From: Rhodobacter sp.
GTDB taxonomy: Bacteria > Pseudomonadota > Alphaproteobacteria > Rhodobacterales > Rhodobacteraceae
Reading direction: 5' to 3'
DNA length: 43,002 nt
Assembly (NCBI GenBank): GCA_013821825.1
Contig: PNJK01000026.1
Location: 1-43,002, forward strand
Program-made: the position numbers and the translations under genes
In this document: positions 17,117-24,967 of the stretch, in pieces
How positions within the stretch are numbered: position 1 is the stretch's first letter
Layout of the letters: each line of letters begins with the position of its first letter
The notes under the pieces: generated by a model
Databases searched by the model: none
Told to the model about the DNA's origin: nothing
Seen by the model: only the letters and a program-made list of their open reading frames with translations

Positions 17117-17869
17117 ATGCCCCTGCTGCGGATCGCGTTGCTAACCCTGCTGCTGGCTGCGCCAGCCCGTGCGGCCGAGGTCACGGTTTTTGCCGCTGCC
17201 AGCCTGAAGACCGCGCTGGACCAGATTGCCGCCGACTGGCAGGCGGCGTCGGGTCAGGATGTCGTCGTCTCTTACGGAGGAAGCGCCGCACTTGCCCGGC
17301 AGATCATCCAGGCGGCGCCGGTGGATATCTACATCTCGGCCGCGCCGGAGTGGATGGATGCGGTCGAGGCGGCAGGTCTGTTGCAGGGCGGCACCCGGAC
17401 GGATCTGCTCGGAAACCGGCTGGTGCTGGTGGCGCATGGGCCGGGCCGGGTACCGGTCAGTCTGGATGAAACGCTCAATCTGGCAGCGCTGCTGGAGGGG
17501 GGGAGGCTGGCAATGGGGTTGGTCGATGCCGTCCCCGCCGGACAATACGGGAAGGCGGCACTGGTCAGTCTTGGCCTTTGGGACGGCGTAAAGGACCGCA
17601 CGGCGCAGTCAGAAAATGTCCGCATCGCGCTGCAGCTGGTGGCGCTGGGTGAGGCACCCCTGGGGATCGTCTACGCCTCTGACGCCGTGGCCGAACCAAG
17701 GGTCAGTGTGATCGCCACCTTTCCCGAAACCAGCTATCCGCCGATCCGCTATCCCGCTGCGCTGCTTTCCGACAACGTCGCTGCCGTAGCCTTTTTCGCC
17801 TACCTTTCGTCACCAGATACCCGCAAGGTGTTCGCAAGGCAGGGCTTTCTGCCCCTGGGCGCGCCGTGA
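17117..17869 (+). CDS. modA: Molybdate ABC transporter periplasmic binding protein ModA
   Basis: ModA captures molybdate/tungstate in the periplasm. The 250-residue protein has a Sec signal peptide (residues 1-19, ending PARAAE). Its mature N-terminus EVTVFAAASLKTALDQIA carries the oxyanion-binding serine of the family, and SYGGSAALARQI, PVDIYISA and the GLVDAVPAGQYGKAAL hinge follow. The last is the VPAGxY motif of ModA. The stop overlaps the modB GTG by 4 bp. The order modE-modA-modB-modC makes the substrate call firm. The start ATG 17117 immediately precedes the signal peptide. Confidence 0.95.
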   Translation: MPLLRIALLTLLLAAPARAAEVTVFAAASLKTALDQIAADWQAASGQDVVVSYGGSAALARQIIQAAPVDIYISAAPEWMDAVEAAGLLQGGTRTDLLGNRLVLVAHGPGRVPVSLDETLNLAALLEGGRLAMGLVDAVPAGQYGKAALVSLGLWDGVKDRTAQSENVRIALQLVALGEAPLGIVYASDAVAEPRVSVIATFPETSYPPIRYPAALLSDNVAAVAFFAYLSSPDTRKVFARQGFLPLGAP

Positions 17870-18564
17870 GCGACTGGCTTTCTCCGGAGGAATGGCAGGC
17901 GGTCGCCCTGTCGCTGCGCGTGTCGCTGGTGGCGACGGTGCTAAGTCTGCCCCTTGGCATTCTGGCCGCCGTGGCGCTGGCCCGCTGGACCTTTCCCGGC
18001 AAGGCAGTCTTGAACCTGCTGGTTCACCTGCCGCTGATCCTGCCGCCGGTGGTCACGGGCTATCTGCTCTTGCTGACCTTTGGCCGGATGGGACCCGTCG
18101 GCGGGCTGTTGCACGACTGGTTCGGCATCACGCTGGCCTTTCGCTGGACCGGCGCCGCGCTGGCCGCTGCAGTGATGGCGTTTCCGCTGATGGTCCGGGC
18201 CATCCGCCTCGCGGTCGAGGCGGTGGACCCGAAGCTGGAAGAGGCTGCCTCGACCCTTGGGGCCTCTCGGTTCATGGTGTTCCTCACGGTGACGCTGCCA
18301 TTGATCCTGCCGGGGGTGATTGCCGGCGCGATCCTGGCCTTCGCCAAAGCGATGGGAGAGTTCGGCGCGACCATCACGTTCGTTGCCAACATCCCCGGCG
18401 AGACGCAGACTTTGCCCTCGGCGATCTATGCCTTCCTGCAGGAGCCAGGGGGCGACGCCTCGGCTTTCCGCCTGGTCGTGATTTCGATCGTGCTGGCGAT
18501 GGCGGCGCTGGTCCTTTCGGAATGGCTGGCGCGACGGGTGGCCGTGCGGGGGGGCGACCGATGA
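17866..18564 (+). CDS. modB: Molybdate ABC transporter permease ModB
   Basis: This inner-membrane permease has 232 residues and about five or six membrane spans. It carries LPLILPPVVTGYLLL, typical of ModB, and the cytoplasmic EAA loop LEEAASTLGASRFMVFLTVTLPLILPGVIAG that docks on ModC. The segment AKAMGEFGATITFVANIPGETQTLP is diagnostic for the molybdate subfamily. A GTG start overlaps the modA stop (GTGA), indicating translational coupling. The stop overlaps the modC ATG by 4 bp (ATGA). Confidence 0.95.
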   Translation: MSDWLSPEEWQAVALSLRVSLVATVLSLPLGILAAVALARWTFPGKAVLNLLVHLPLILPPVVTGYLLLLTFGRMGPVGGLLHDWFGITLAFRWTGAALAAAVMAFPLMVRAIRLAVEAVDPKLEEAASTLGASRFMVFLTVTLPLILPGVIAGAILAFAKAMGEFGATITFVANIPGETQTLPSAIYAFLQEPGGDASAFRLVVISIVLAMAALVLSEWLARRVAVRGGDR

Positions 18565-19643
18565 GCCTTTCTCTGCGCATCGACCACCGGTTTCCGGGGT
18601 TTCATCTGGACCTTGGCTTCACCGCGCCGCCGGGGTTGACCTGCCTGTTCGGGCGGTCGGGGTCGGGCAAGACCACGGTGATCAACGCGGTGGCGGGCCT
18701 GTTGCGGCCCGACCATGCCGAGATTTTGCTGGATGGCGTTGCGTTGCAGCATCTGCCGCCGCATCGGCGACGGGTCGGCTATGTCTTTCAGGATGCGCGG
18801 TTGTTCCCGCACATGACGGTGGAACGGAATCTGACCTACGCAGCCCGGGTCCGGCGGCGGCAGGCTGACGGTTTCGACCGGATCGTGGATCTGCTGGGGA
18901 TCGGTGCGCTGCTGTCGCGCCGGCCGGCAACCTTGTCGGGGGGAGAAAAGCAAAGGGTCGCCATCGGCCGGGCGCTGCTGTCGGACCCGCAACTGCTGTT
19001 GATGGACGAACCGCTGGCCGCGCTGGACGAGGCGCGCAAGACCGAGGTTCTGCCCTATATCGAGGCGCTGCGCGACCAGACGGGACTGCCGATCCTTTAC
19101 GTCAGCCATTCCCTGCCCGAGGTGGCGCGGCTGGCCACCACCATCGCGGTGATCGAGGGTGGGCGTCTGGCCGCCTTCGGGCCAGCTGCCGACCTTCTGT
19201 CGGACCCGGCAAAGGCTCCGCTGCTGGGCCTGCGCGACGCGGGCGCCATTCTGACCGCCCGGATCGCCGCGCATGAGGCGGATGGGCTGACCCGGCTTGA
19301 TACGGTAGGCGGGCCAGTCTGGCTTCCGCGCTGCGCCGGGGCTCCGGGGCAATCGGTGCGCATCCGCATCACCGCGCAGGACGTGATCCTGTCACGCAAC
19401 CGCCCCGAGGGGCTTTCGGCGCTGAATATCCTGCGCGCCACTGTGACCGAACTGCTGGAAGGCCAGGGGCCTGGGACGCTGGTCCGGCTTGACCTTGGCG
19501 GACAGCATATTCTGGCCAGGGTTACGCGACGGTCGGCCTTGGCGCTGGATCTTGCGCCCGGGGCGGCGGTGCATGCCATCCTGAAGTCGGTCGCGGTTTC
19601 GCAGGGGGATGTGGGAACCCTGGGCGGCCCCACCCAAGGTTGA
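18561..19643 (+). CDS. modC: Molybdate ABC transporter ATPase ModC
   Basis: This 360-residue ATPase energises ModB. It has Walker A GRSGSGKTT (residues 32-40), Q-loop YVFQDARLFPH, signature LSGGEKQRVAIGRAL, Walker B LLLMDEP and the H-loop histidine in YVSHSLPE. The C-terminal Mop domain, GLSALNILRATVTELL onward to about residue 350, is characteristic of ModC and may sense intracellular molybdate. This could compensate for the missing Mop domain in the neighbouring ModE, although that is speculation. It is the last gene of the mod operon. I see no strong terminator after it. Confidence 0.95.
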   Translation: MSLSLRIDHRFPGFHLDLGFTAPPGLTCLFGRSGSGKTTVINAVAGLLRPDHAEILLDGVALQHLPPHRRRVGYVFQDARLFPHMTVERNLTYAARVRRRQADGFDRIVDLLGIGALLSRRPATLSGGEKQRVAIGRALLSDPQLLLMDEPLAALDEARKTEVLPYIEALRDQTGLPILYVSHSLPEVARLATTIAVIEGGRLAAFGPAADLLSDPAKAPLLGLRDAGAILTARIAAHEADGLTRLDTVGGPVWLPRCAGAPGQSVRIRITAQDVILSRNRPEGLSALNILRATVTELLEGQGPGTLVRLDLGGQHILARVTRRSALALDLAPGAAVHAILKSVAVSQGDVGTLGGPTQG

Positions 19644-19946
19644 ATCCGGGCGAATCGTCCCTTGCGGTTCTTTGTCCGCGCCCGGCACAAGGATTTCGGA
19701 ACGTGGGAAAAACCGGCCAAGACCTGCTTCCCGCGCTCCAAGGCTGGATGCGCGCATTGCCTCGTTGACAGGGCCACGGGATTGCAGAGTAAGCTTGCCC
19801 CGCAAGTGCAGCTTCGGCCGGTTGACGCACCCTTGTTGCAGGGTTGGATCACCCGTGAACCGGAAGCCGACCCATTTTGCGTGACTGAACCAGAAGAAGC
19901 GGGGCCAGCCCGTGCCTCTGATCCGATGAAACCAGGGAGACCAAAT
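19644..19946. other. 303-bp intergenic region between modC and the polyamine-type operon
   Basis: It holds no supportable gene, although one frame stays open through it. A TTGACA hexamer (19765-19770) followed after 17 bp by AGTAAG is the only promoter-like pair I noticed and is weak at the -10. A GGGAGA Shine-Dalgarno sequence sits just before the GTG start of the downstream binding-protein gene. No strong hairpin or terminator was seen after modC. Confidence 0.4.
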
Positions 19947-21074
19947 GTGAAAAACACCACCTCCGCCTTTACCCGCCGCCGGTTCCTGCAAGGGTCCGCC
20001 GCCGGGGCAGGCATTCTTGCCGCACCGGCCATCATCTCGTCCAAGGCGCTTGCCTCGTCGGGCGAGCTGAACTTCGTCGGCTGGGCCGGCTATCCGCTGT
20101 TCACCGAAAAAGTGTTCGCGACCTTCGAAGGCGCGACCGGCATCAAGGTGAACTTCAAGGAACTTCCCGATCAGGACACTATGTTCGGTGAAGCCAAGGT
20201 TGCGATGGAAGCTGGCGGCATCGACCTGATCGAGCCGACGATCGACCGCGTCGGCGCCTGGGATTCAAATGGCCTCCTGGGCGCGTTCGATGAATCGAAG
20301 CTGGCGATGGACAACTATCTGCCCGGTCTGGCTGACGGCGCTGCTGGGGTACGGTCGCGTCCCGGCGGCGTGCTGAAGTATGTGCCGTCCGTCTGGGGCA
20401 CCGAGTCGCTGGTCGTGAACACGGCCGAGGCGAAGCTATCGACGCCGCCCTCGCTGGGCGACCTGTTCAGCCCCGACAACTCGGCCACCTTGCGTCCGCA
20501 TTCGGCACTGGCCGCGATGGGCCGTTGGCTGGATGCCACGGGCCAGCTGCCGCGTCCGTGGATGGATGGCTACACCGACATGGGCGCCATGGTCGAGCTT
20601 TGGGACATCGCGCTGGCCAAGGCCGTCGAGATGAAGGGCAACGTCGTCCAGTGGTGGTCAGGCGAGAACGAGGCCAACGCGGGCTTCACCGCAAACGGCG
20701 CAACCATCGGCCTGGTCTGGGATTCGACCGGCTTCAACCTGCGCAACGACGGCTATGCCTATATCGCGCCGGTCGAGGGCGCGATTGCCTGGCACCAGGG
20801 CTTTGTCATCACGAAGAATGCCGCCAACGTCGATGAGGCGCATGAGTTCGTGAAGTGGGTATCCTCGCCCGAGGGAGCCGCGCTTTGGGCGACCGCCTTC
20901 TCTGCCAACCCGGTTGGCAAGGGCGCTTCCGACTTTATGGATCCGGAAGTGTCGGCCTTCTACAACGGCACCTTCAACGACGAAGCGCTTTCGAAGCTGT
21001 GGTGGTGGCCGGACCAGTCGGCCGAGTTCCTGGCAAAGCGCGCCGAGTACGCCGACAAGTACAAGGCAGCCTGA
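19947..21074 (+). CDS. ABC transporter periplasmic binding protein, PotD/spermidine-putrescine type
   Basis: The 375-residue protein has a twin-arginine signal (RRRFLQG at about residues 10-16, then a hydrophobic stretch ending near KALASSG). The mature part begins ELNFVGWAGYPLFTEKVFATFEGATGIKV, as in PotD-like proteins. Segments such as WGTESLVVNT and FVKWVSSPEGAALWA fit the family. The chosen start is GTG 19947, which has GGGAGA 6 bp upstream; ATG 19926 in the same frame has no ribosome site. An ATPase and two permeases follow on the same strand, giving a complete importer. The ligand is not determined; this family also takes opines, amino acids and other cations. Confidence 0.88.
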   Translation: MKNTTSAFTRRRFLQGSAAGAGILAAPAIISSKALASSGELNFVGWAGYPLFTEKVFATFEGATGIKVNFKELPDQDTMFGEAKVAMEAGGIDLIEPTIDRVGAWDSNGLLGAFDESKLAMDNYLPGLADGAAGVRSRPGGVLKYVPSVWGTESLVVNTAEAKLSTPPSLGDLFSPDNSATLRPHSALAAMGRWLDATGQLPRPWMDGYTDMGAMVELWDIALAKAVEMKGNVVQWWSGENEANAGFTANGATIGLVWDSTGFNLRNDGYAYIAPVEGAIAWHQGFVITKNAANVDEAHEFVKWVSSPEGAALWATAFSANPVGKGASDFMDPEVSAFYNGTFNDEALSKLWWWPDQSAEFLAKRAEYADKYKAA

Positions 21075-21095
21075 TTGCCACAGAAGTGACTGGAC

Positions 21096-21129
21096 GCCGG
21101 GCCCCAAAGGGTCCGGCGTGCCATTTTTC
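21096..21129 (+). terminator. Intrinsic terminator/attenuator after the binding-protein gene
   Basis: CGCCGGGCCC (21096-21105), the loop CAAA and GGGTCCGGCG (21110-21119) form a 10-bp stem (one G-T pair), followed by TGCCA and TTTTT (21125-21129). Being 22 bp after the binding-protein stop and upstream of the ATPase, it probably limits read-through so that the binding protein is made in excess over the membrane components. A role in mRNA 3' end stability is also possible. Confidence 0.75.
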
Positions 21130-21246
21130 CGGCAGTGTCGCTCTGGACCGAACCACGGGCTGCAGCTGGCGATACCCATTGCACGGGCGGACTCGCCTGT
21201 TGGCCTGAAAGAAGACGACGGCATACCATCAAGGGGACCACGTGGC

Positions 21247-22329
21247 ATGAGCGCCGGAATTGACCTAGAAAACGTCTGCTGCGATTTCGGCACCTTCCGG
21301 GCGGTCGACAATGCCAATGTCTCGATCAAGCCGGGCGAGTTCTTTTCGTTCCTCGGGCCATCGGGCTGCGGCAAGACGACGATCCTGCGCATGGTCTCGG
21401 GCTTTATCGAGCCGACCGAGGGCGTGATCCGCATCGGCGGCAAGGATGTGAAGGGGCAGCGCCCGAACCAGCGTCCGACGGCACTGATCTTCCAGAACCT
21501 GGCGCTGTTTCCGCTTATGCCGATCTGGGAAAACATCTCGTTCGGGCTGGAGGTGCGGGGCGTCGACAAGGCCACCCGCCGCGCCAAGGCCGAGGAGCTG
21601 CTGAAGCTGGTGGACCTGCCGGGGGCGGGCGACAAGATGGTCAGCCAGTTGTCCGGCGGCCAGAAGCAGCGGGTCGCGATTGCGCGGGCGCTGGCGGTCG
21701 AGCCGTCGGTGATGCTGCTGGACGAACCCCTGTCGGCGCTGGACCTGAAGCTGCGCCAGCACATGCGGGCGGAACTGCGCGCCATCCAGAGGCGGACCGG
21801 CGTGACCTTCATCTACATCACCCACGACCAGGGCGAGGCCTTGGCGATGTCGGATCGCGTGGGTGTCATGTCGCAAGGCCGTATCCAGCAGATCGCCGAC
21901 CCGCGCGAAATCTACAACAATCCGGTAAACGGCTTCGTCGCAAGCTTCGTGGGCGAGAACAACATCTTCGAGGGCGAGGTGCAGACCGCAGCGTCGGGCA
22001 TGGCCAGCTTCTCCACTCCGCATGGCACCTTCCGTGCCCGGCTTGGCGACCTCGGCGACAAGAAACATGCAAAGCTTTATGTCCGGCCCGAGCATACGCT
22101 GCTCTCCACGGCGGCGACGGTGGAAAACGCCGTGCTGGTCACAATCGGTGACGTGTCCTTCGAGGGCAATTTCATCGCTGTCCACGCCTCCACCGAAAGC
22201 GGCGCGCATCTGACTTCGGAAATCCGCAATGACGGGTCGGCCACCGTGCCCGAGAAGGGCGCACGGATGTTCATGTCCTTTGATCCGGCACGGGCCTCGA
22301 TCCTGCCCGACGCGAATGTGAGGGCCTGA
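21247..22329 (+). CDS. potA: ABC transporter ATPase, PotA type
   Basis: The 360-residue protein has Walker A LGPSGCGKTT (about residues 36-45), Q-loop IFQNLALFPLM, signature LSGGQKQRVAIARAL, Walker B VMLLDEP, D-loop SALD and H-loop YITHDQGEAL. A C-terminal TOBE regulatory region runs from about residue 240. It lies between the binding-protein gene and two permease genes, 4 bp ahead of the first permease. The start ATG 21247 follows GGGGACC and matches family N-termini (IDLENVCCDFGTFRAVDN); the longer upstream open frame is not conserved. The symbol is by family only, since the substrate is unknown. Confidence 0.88.
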   Translation: MSAGIDLENVCCDFGTFRAVDNANVSIKPGEFFSFLGPSGCGKTTILRMVSGFIEPTEGVIRIGGKDVKGQRPNQRPTALIFQNLALFPLMPIWENISFGLEVRGVDKATRRAKAEELLKLVDLPGAGDKMVSQLSGGQKQRVAIARALAVEPSVMLLDEPLSALDLKLRQHMRAELRAIQRRTGVTFIYITHDQGEALAMSDRVGVMSQGRIQQIADPREIYNNPVNGFVASFVGENNIFEGEVQTAASGMASFSTPHGTFRARLGDLGDKKHAKLYVRPEHTLLSTAATVENAVLVTIGDVSFEGNFIAVHASTESGAHLTSEIRNDGSATVPEKGARMFMSFDPARASILPDANVRA

Positions 22330-22333
22330 TCCG

Positions 22334-23260
22334 ATGCAGGACATGCTGCGCCGATATGGGTTCGGGCTGACGCTGGCCATGTGCCTGCTGGTGACTTTCT
22401 GGCTTGTGGTGCTGGTGATCGTGCCGAACATCACGCTGTTCGAGCAAAGCTTCCGCCCCTATCTTCCGGTGGTCGAGATCGGCGGACCTCGTGACACTTA
22501 CAGTTTCGCGAATTACCTGAAGGTCTTCGATGGCAACGTCGATAAAAGCCTGTTCGGGATCAGTTTTTCCATTCCGGTGCACGTCTATACCTTCGGGCTG
22601 ACGATCTTCTATTCGATGCTGGTGACGCTGATCTGCTTCGCGATGGCCTACCCGCTGGCCTATTACATGGCCAAGATCGTCAATCCCCGGTCGCTGCCGA
22701 CTTTGATCCTTCTGCTCTTCATCCCGCTTTGGGTGTCCGAGGTGCTGCGCGCCTTTGCCTGGTGGATCATCCTTGCGTTCAAGGGGCCGCTCAATGCCCT
22801 GCTGATGGGGTTGGGCCTGATCGAGGATCCGATCCGCTGGACCAATATGGGCTATACCGGCGTCGTGGTCGGGCTGATCTACACCTACGTCCTTTTCATG
22901 CTGTTCCCGATCTACAACGGGGTGCAGTCGCTGGATACCAACCAGATCGAGGCCGCCGAGGATCTGGGCGCGCCGTGGTGGAAGATCCACTGGCGCATCG
23001 TGCTGCCGCATTCCAAACCCGGCATCGCCTCCGGCTCGGTCATGGTGTTCATGCTGTCCGCAGGCTCGCTTCTGGTGCCGTCGATCCTTGGGTCCACCAC
23101 ATCGCAATGGTTCACCCAGACGATTGACCAGTGGTTCAAGGACGCGCTCGACTGGAACACCGCCAGCGCCTACGCCTTCCTTCTGCTTCTGCTTTGCACA
23201 GTCTTCGTGTCGGTCGCGATGTGGCTGTTCAAGGTGAAGCTGTCCGATATCGCGAAATAG
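22334..23260 (+). CDS. potB: ABC transporter permease, PotB type
   Basis: The 308-residue inner-membrane protein has about six membrane spans. The first is at about residues 12-34, followed by a sizeable periplasmic loop (35-95). The EAA loop (IEAAEDLGAPWWKIHWRIVLPHSKPGIASG, about 210-240) contacts the ATPase. The segment GSLLVPSILG is typical of PotB-like permeases. It starts 4 bp after the ATPase stop and is followed 12 bp later by the second permease, preceded by a clear GGGGGAGGGAGG ribosome site. Substrate specificity is not visible. Confidence 0.88.
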   Translation: MQDMLRRYGFGLTLAMCLLVTFWLVVLVIVPNITLFEQSFRPYLPVVEIGGPRDTYSFANYLKVFDGNVDKSLFGISFSIPVHVYTFGLTIFYSMLVTLICFAMAYPLAYYMAKIVNPRSLPTLILLLFIPLWVSEVLRAFAWWIILAFKGPLNALLMGLGLIEDPIRWTNMGYTGVVVGLIYTYVLFMLFPIYNGVQSLDTNQIEAAEDLGAPWWKIHWRIVLPHSKPGIASGSVMVFMLSAGSLLVPSILGSTTSQWFTQTIDQWFKDALDWNTASAYAFLLLLLCTVFVSVAMWLFKVKLSDIAK

Positions 23261-23272
23261 GGGGAGGGAGGC

Positions 23273-24142
23273 ATGCACAAGTTCCGCCAGAACCTCGCGC
23301 ATCTCTATACGGTGCTGTTCGTTCTTTACTTGCTGACCCCATTGGTCGTGATGTCAGGCGCCGCGTTCAACGACAGCAAGCTGCCGTCGATCGTGCCGTG
23401 GAAGGGCTGGACCTTGATGTGGTTCGGCGAGATGATCTCGGACCAGCGGATGATGCTGGCCTTTGCGAACACGCTTTGGGTTGCGGTGGCGGTCGCAGGG
23501 ATCTCGATCATCGTCGGCACTGCCAGCGCCATCCTGATCAACTCGGTCTCGGGACGGGCGCGGACGGCGCTTTACGGCATGATGATCTCGACCATCCTGA
23601 TCCCGGGCGTGGTCATCGGCATCTCGACCATGATCATGTGGACCAAGCTGGGCGGCGCGCTGTTTGGCCCCGAAGGCAAGCCATGGCCGTTCATTCCGGG
23701 GCTCCACCTCAGCATTCTTGGGCAGGTCAGCTATATCGCCGCGATGGTGATGCTGCTGGTTCTGGCCCGGCTGCAAAGCTTTGACGCAGGGCTGGAGGAG
23801 GCGGCGCTGGACCTTGGCGCCAGCCATGCGCAGGTGATGCGCCGGATCCTGCTGCCGCATCTTTATCCGGCGATCGGCGCGGGTGGCGCGGTTGCGTTCT
23901 TCCAGTCGATCGAGAACTTCAACGTGACGCAGTTCACCCGGGGCGGGGCGGATACGCTGACGGTCTATGTCTTCTCCAAAGTCCGGTCTGGGATCACGCC
24001 GACGATCAACGCGCTGGCCTTCCTGCTGATCTGCGTTACGCTGGTTCTTGCGATCATCTATGAGGTCAACCGCCGCCGCCGGGCCCGGATCGAGGCCGCG
24101 CGCCAAGCCGAGGCTCGCCGCGCGGAAGAGGCGCTGCTCTAG
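23273..24142 (+). CDS. potC: ABC transporter permease, PotC type
   Basis: The 289-residue protein has about six membrane spans and the EAA loop LEEAALDLGASHAQVMRRILLPHLYPAIGAG (about residues 175-205). The FFQSIENFNVTQFTRGG segment is characteristic of PotC-like permeases. A very strong Shine-Dalgarno sequence precedes the ATG. After the last membrane span comes an unusually charged cytoplasmic tail rich in Arg, Glu and Ala (about 265-289), likely a short helix. It closes the four-gene transporter operon, and the next gene converges from the other strand. Confidence 0.88.
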   Translation: MHKFRQNLAHLYTVLFVLYLLTPLVVMSGAAFNDSKLPSIVPWKGWTLMWFGEMISDQRMMLAFANTLWVAVAVAGISIIVGTASAILINSVSGRARTALYGMMISTILIPGVVIGISTMIMWTKLGGALFGPEGKPWPFIPGLHLSILGQVSYIAAMVMLLVLARLQSFDAGLEEAALDLGASHAQVMRRILLPHLYPAIGAGGAVAFFQSIENFNVTQFTRGGADTLTVYVFSKVRSGITPTINALAFLLICVTLVLAIIYEVNRRRRARIEAARQAEARRAEEALL

Positions 24143-24157
24143 GGGCGCTGCGTCAGG

Positions 24158-24182
24158 GGTGGGCGATCAAAGCCCGCCCACC
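24158..24182. terminator. Possible bidirectional terminator hairpin between convergent genes
   Basis: GGTGGGCG (24158-24165), a 9-nt loop and CGCCCACC (24175-24182) form a perfect 8-bp stem at the junction of the convergent potC-like and hydrolase genes, overlapping the 3' end of the latter. There is no T-run on either side, so the terminator role is tentative. Confidence 0.35.
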
Positions 24183-24967
24183 AGTACCTCGCACAGGGGC
24201 GAGGCCGGGTGTTCCAGCGCGTCGATCACGTCGAAATGGTGCTTTTCCGGGGCAGCGGTCCAGGCGCAATCCCATTCCTCTGCCAGGACGCGGGCCTGCC
24301 ACAGGAAGGCGGGGCGTTCCGCAGCCCCCACCCAGACATGTGCCGCCACGCCGGGCCGCAGCGCCAGCCGCGCCGGGCTTTCCGCCGCCGCTTCGGCTGG
24401 GTCGATCCCGAGGATGGCGTTCATACTGGTTGCCAGCAGCGGTCCCAGTTCCGTGAGGGGCGAGATTGGCACCACGCGGCTGATCTGCAAGGCCTGATCC
24501 GCGCAGCCCATCCGCGCCGCCAGATGACCGCCTGCGGAATGGCCCGTCACCACGATCGGCCCGGTCCCAAGGCTGGCAGCCCAGTCGCAGACCTTGGCGA
24601 TCTCAACTGTCATCGCGGTGATGCGCGCCTCGGGGGCCAGAGTGTAAGAGGGCATGACCACCCGGAACCCCCGCGCCAGAGGACCGGCGGCAAGGTGTGA
24701 CCAGAAGCTGCGGTCAAACGCCTTCCAGTAGCCGCCATGGATAAAGATGACCGTCCCGCAGGGATCGCTTTCGGGGAGGAACAGGTCGAGCCGCTGACGG
24801 TCGCCCGGTCCATAGGCCACCCCCTGCTGCAGGCGGGGGCCCTGCCCGGCCCGGAATGCCGCGGCCTTTGCCGCCCATCTGTCCGGAAAGTCGGCCCCGC
24901 CGGGTATGAAATCGCCATTGGCGTAGTCCCGGTCGGGGTCGGGCCAGCGATAGGGTGGGCGCGTCAC
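24167..24967 (-). CDS. Alpha/beta hydrolase (esterase/kynurenine formamidase-like)
   Basis: The roughly 266-residue hydrolase has an oxyanion-hole HGGYW motif, the nucleophile elbow GHSAGGH (catalytic Ser) and a C-terminal HHFDV histidine, as in kynurenine-formamidase-like and carboxylesterase-like enzymes. Two starts are possible. GTG 24967 overlaps the stop of the upstream uxaA-type gene in GTGA fashion and follows GGGGCGG; it is taken here. ATG 24988 would add seven residues. Coupling to the dehydratase suggests a role in the same sugar pathway, such as opening a lactone or ester, but the family is too broad to say. No tryptophan-degradation genes are nearby, which argues against a kynurenine role. 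Confidence 0.8.
   Translation of the reverse strand: MTRPPYRWPDPDRDYANGDFIPGGADFPDRWAAKAAAFRAGQGPRLQQGVAYGPGDRQRLDLFLPESDPCGTVIFIHGGYWKAFDRSFWSHLAAGPLARGFRVVMPSYTLAPEARITAMTVEIAKVCDWAASLGTGPIVVTGHSAGGHLAARMGCADQALQISRVVPISPLTELGPLLATSMNAILGIDPAEAAAESPARLALRPGVAAHVWVGAAERPAFLWQARVLAEEWDCAWTAAPEKHHFDVIDALEHPASPLCEVLVGGL

Noticed and set aside
19662-19946. N-terminal extension of the PotD-type protein
   Set aside because: The twin-arginine signal must be near the N-terminus, and the GTG at 19947 has the only good ribosome site.
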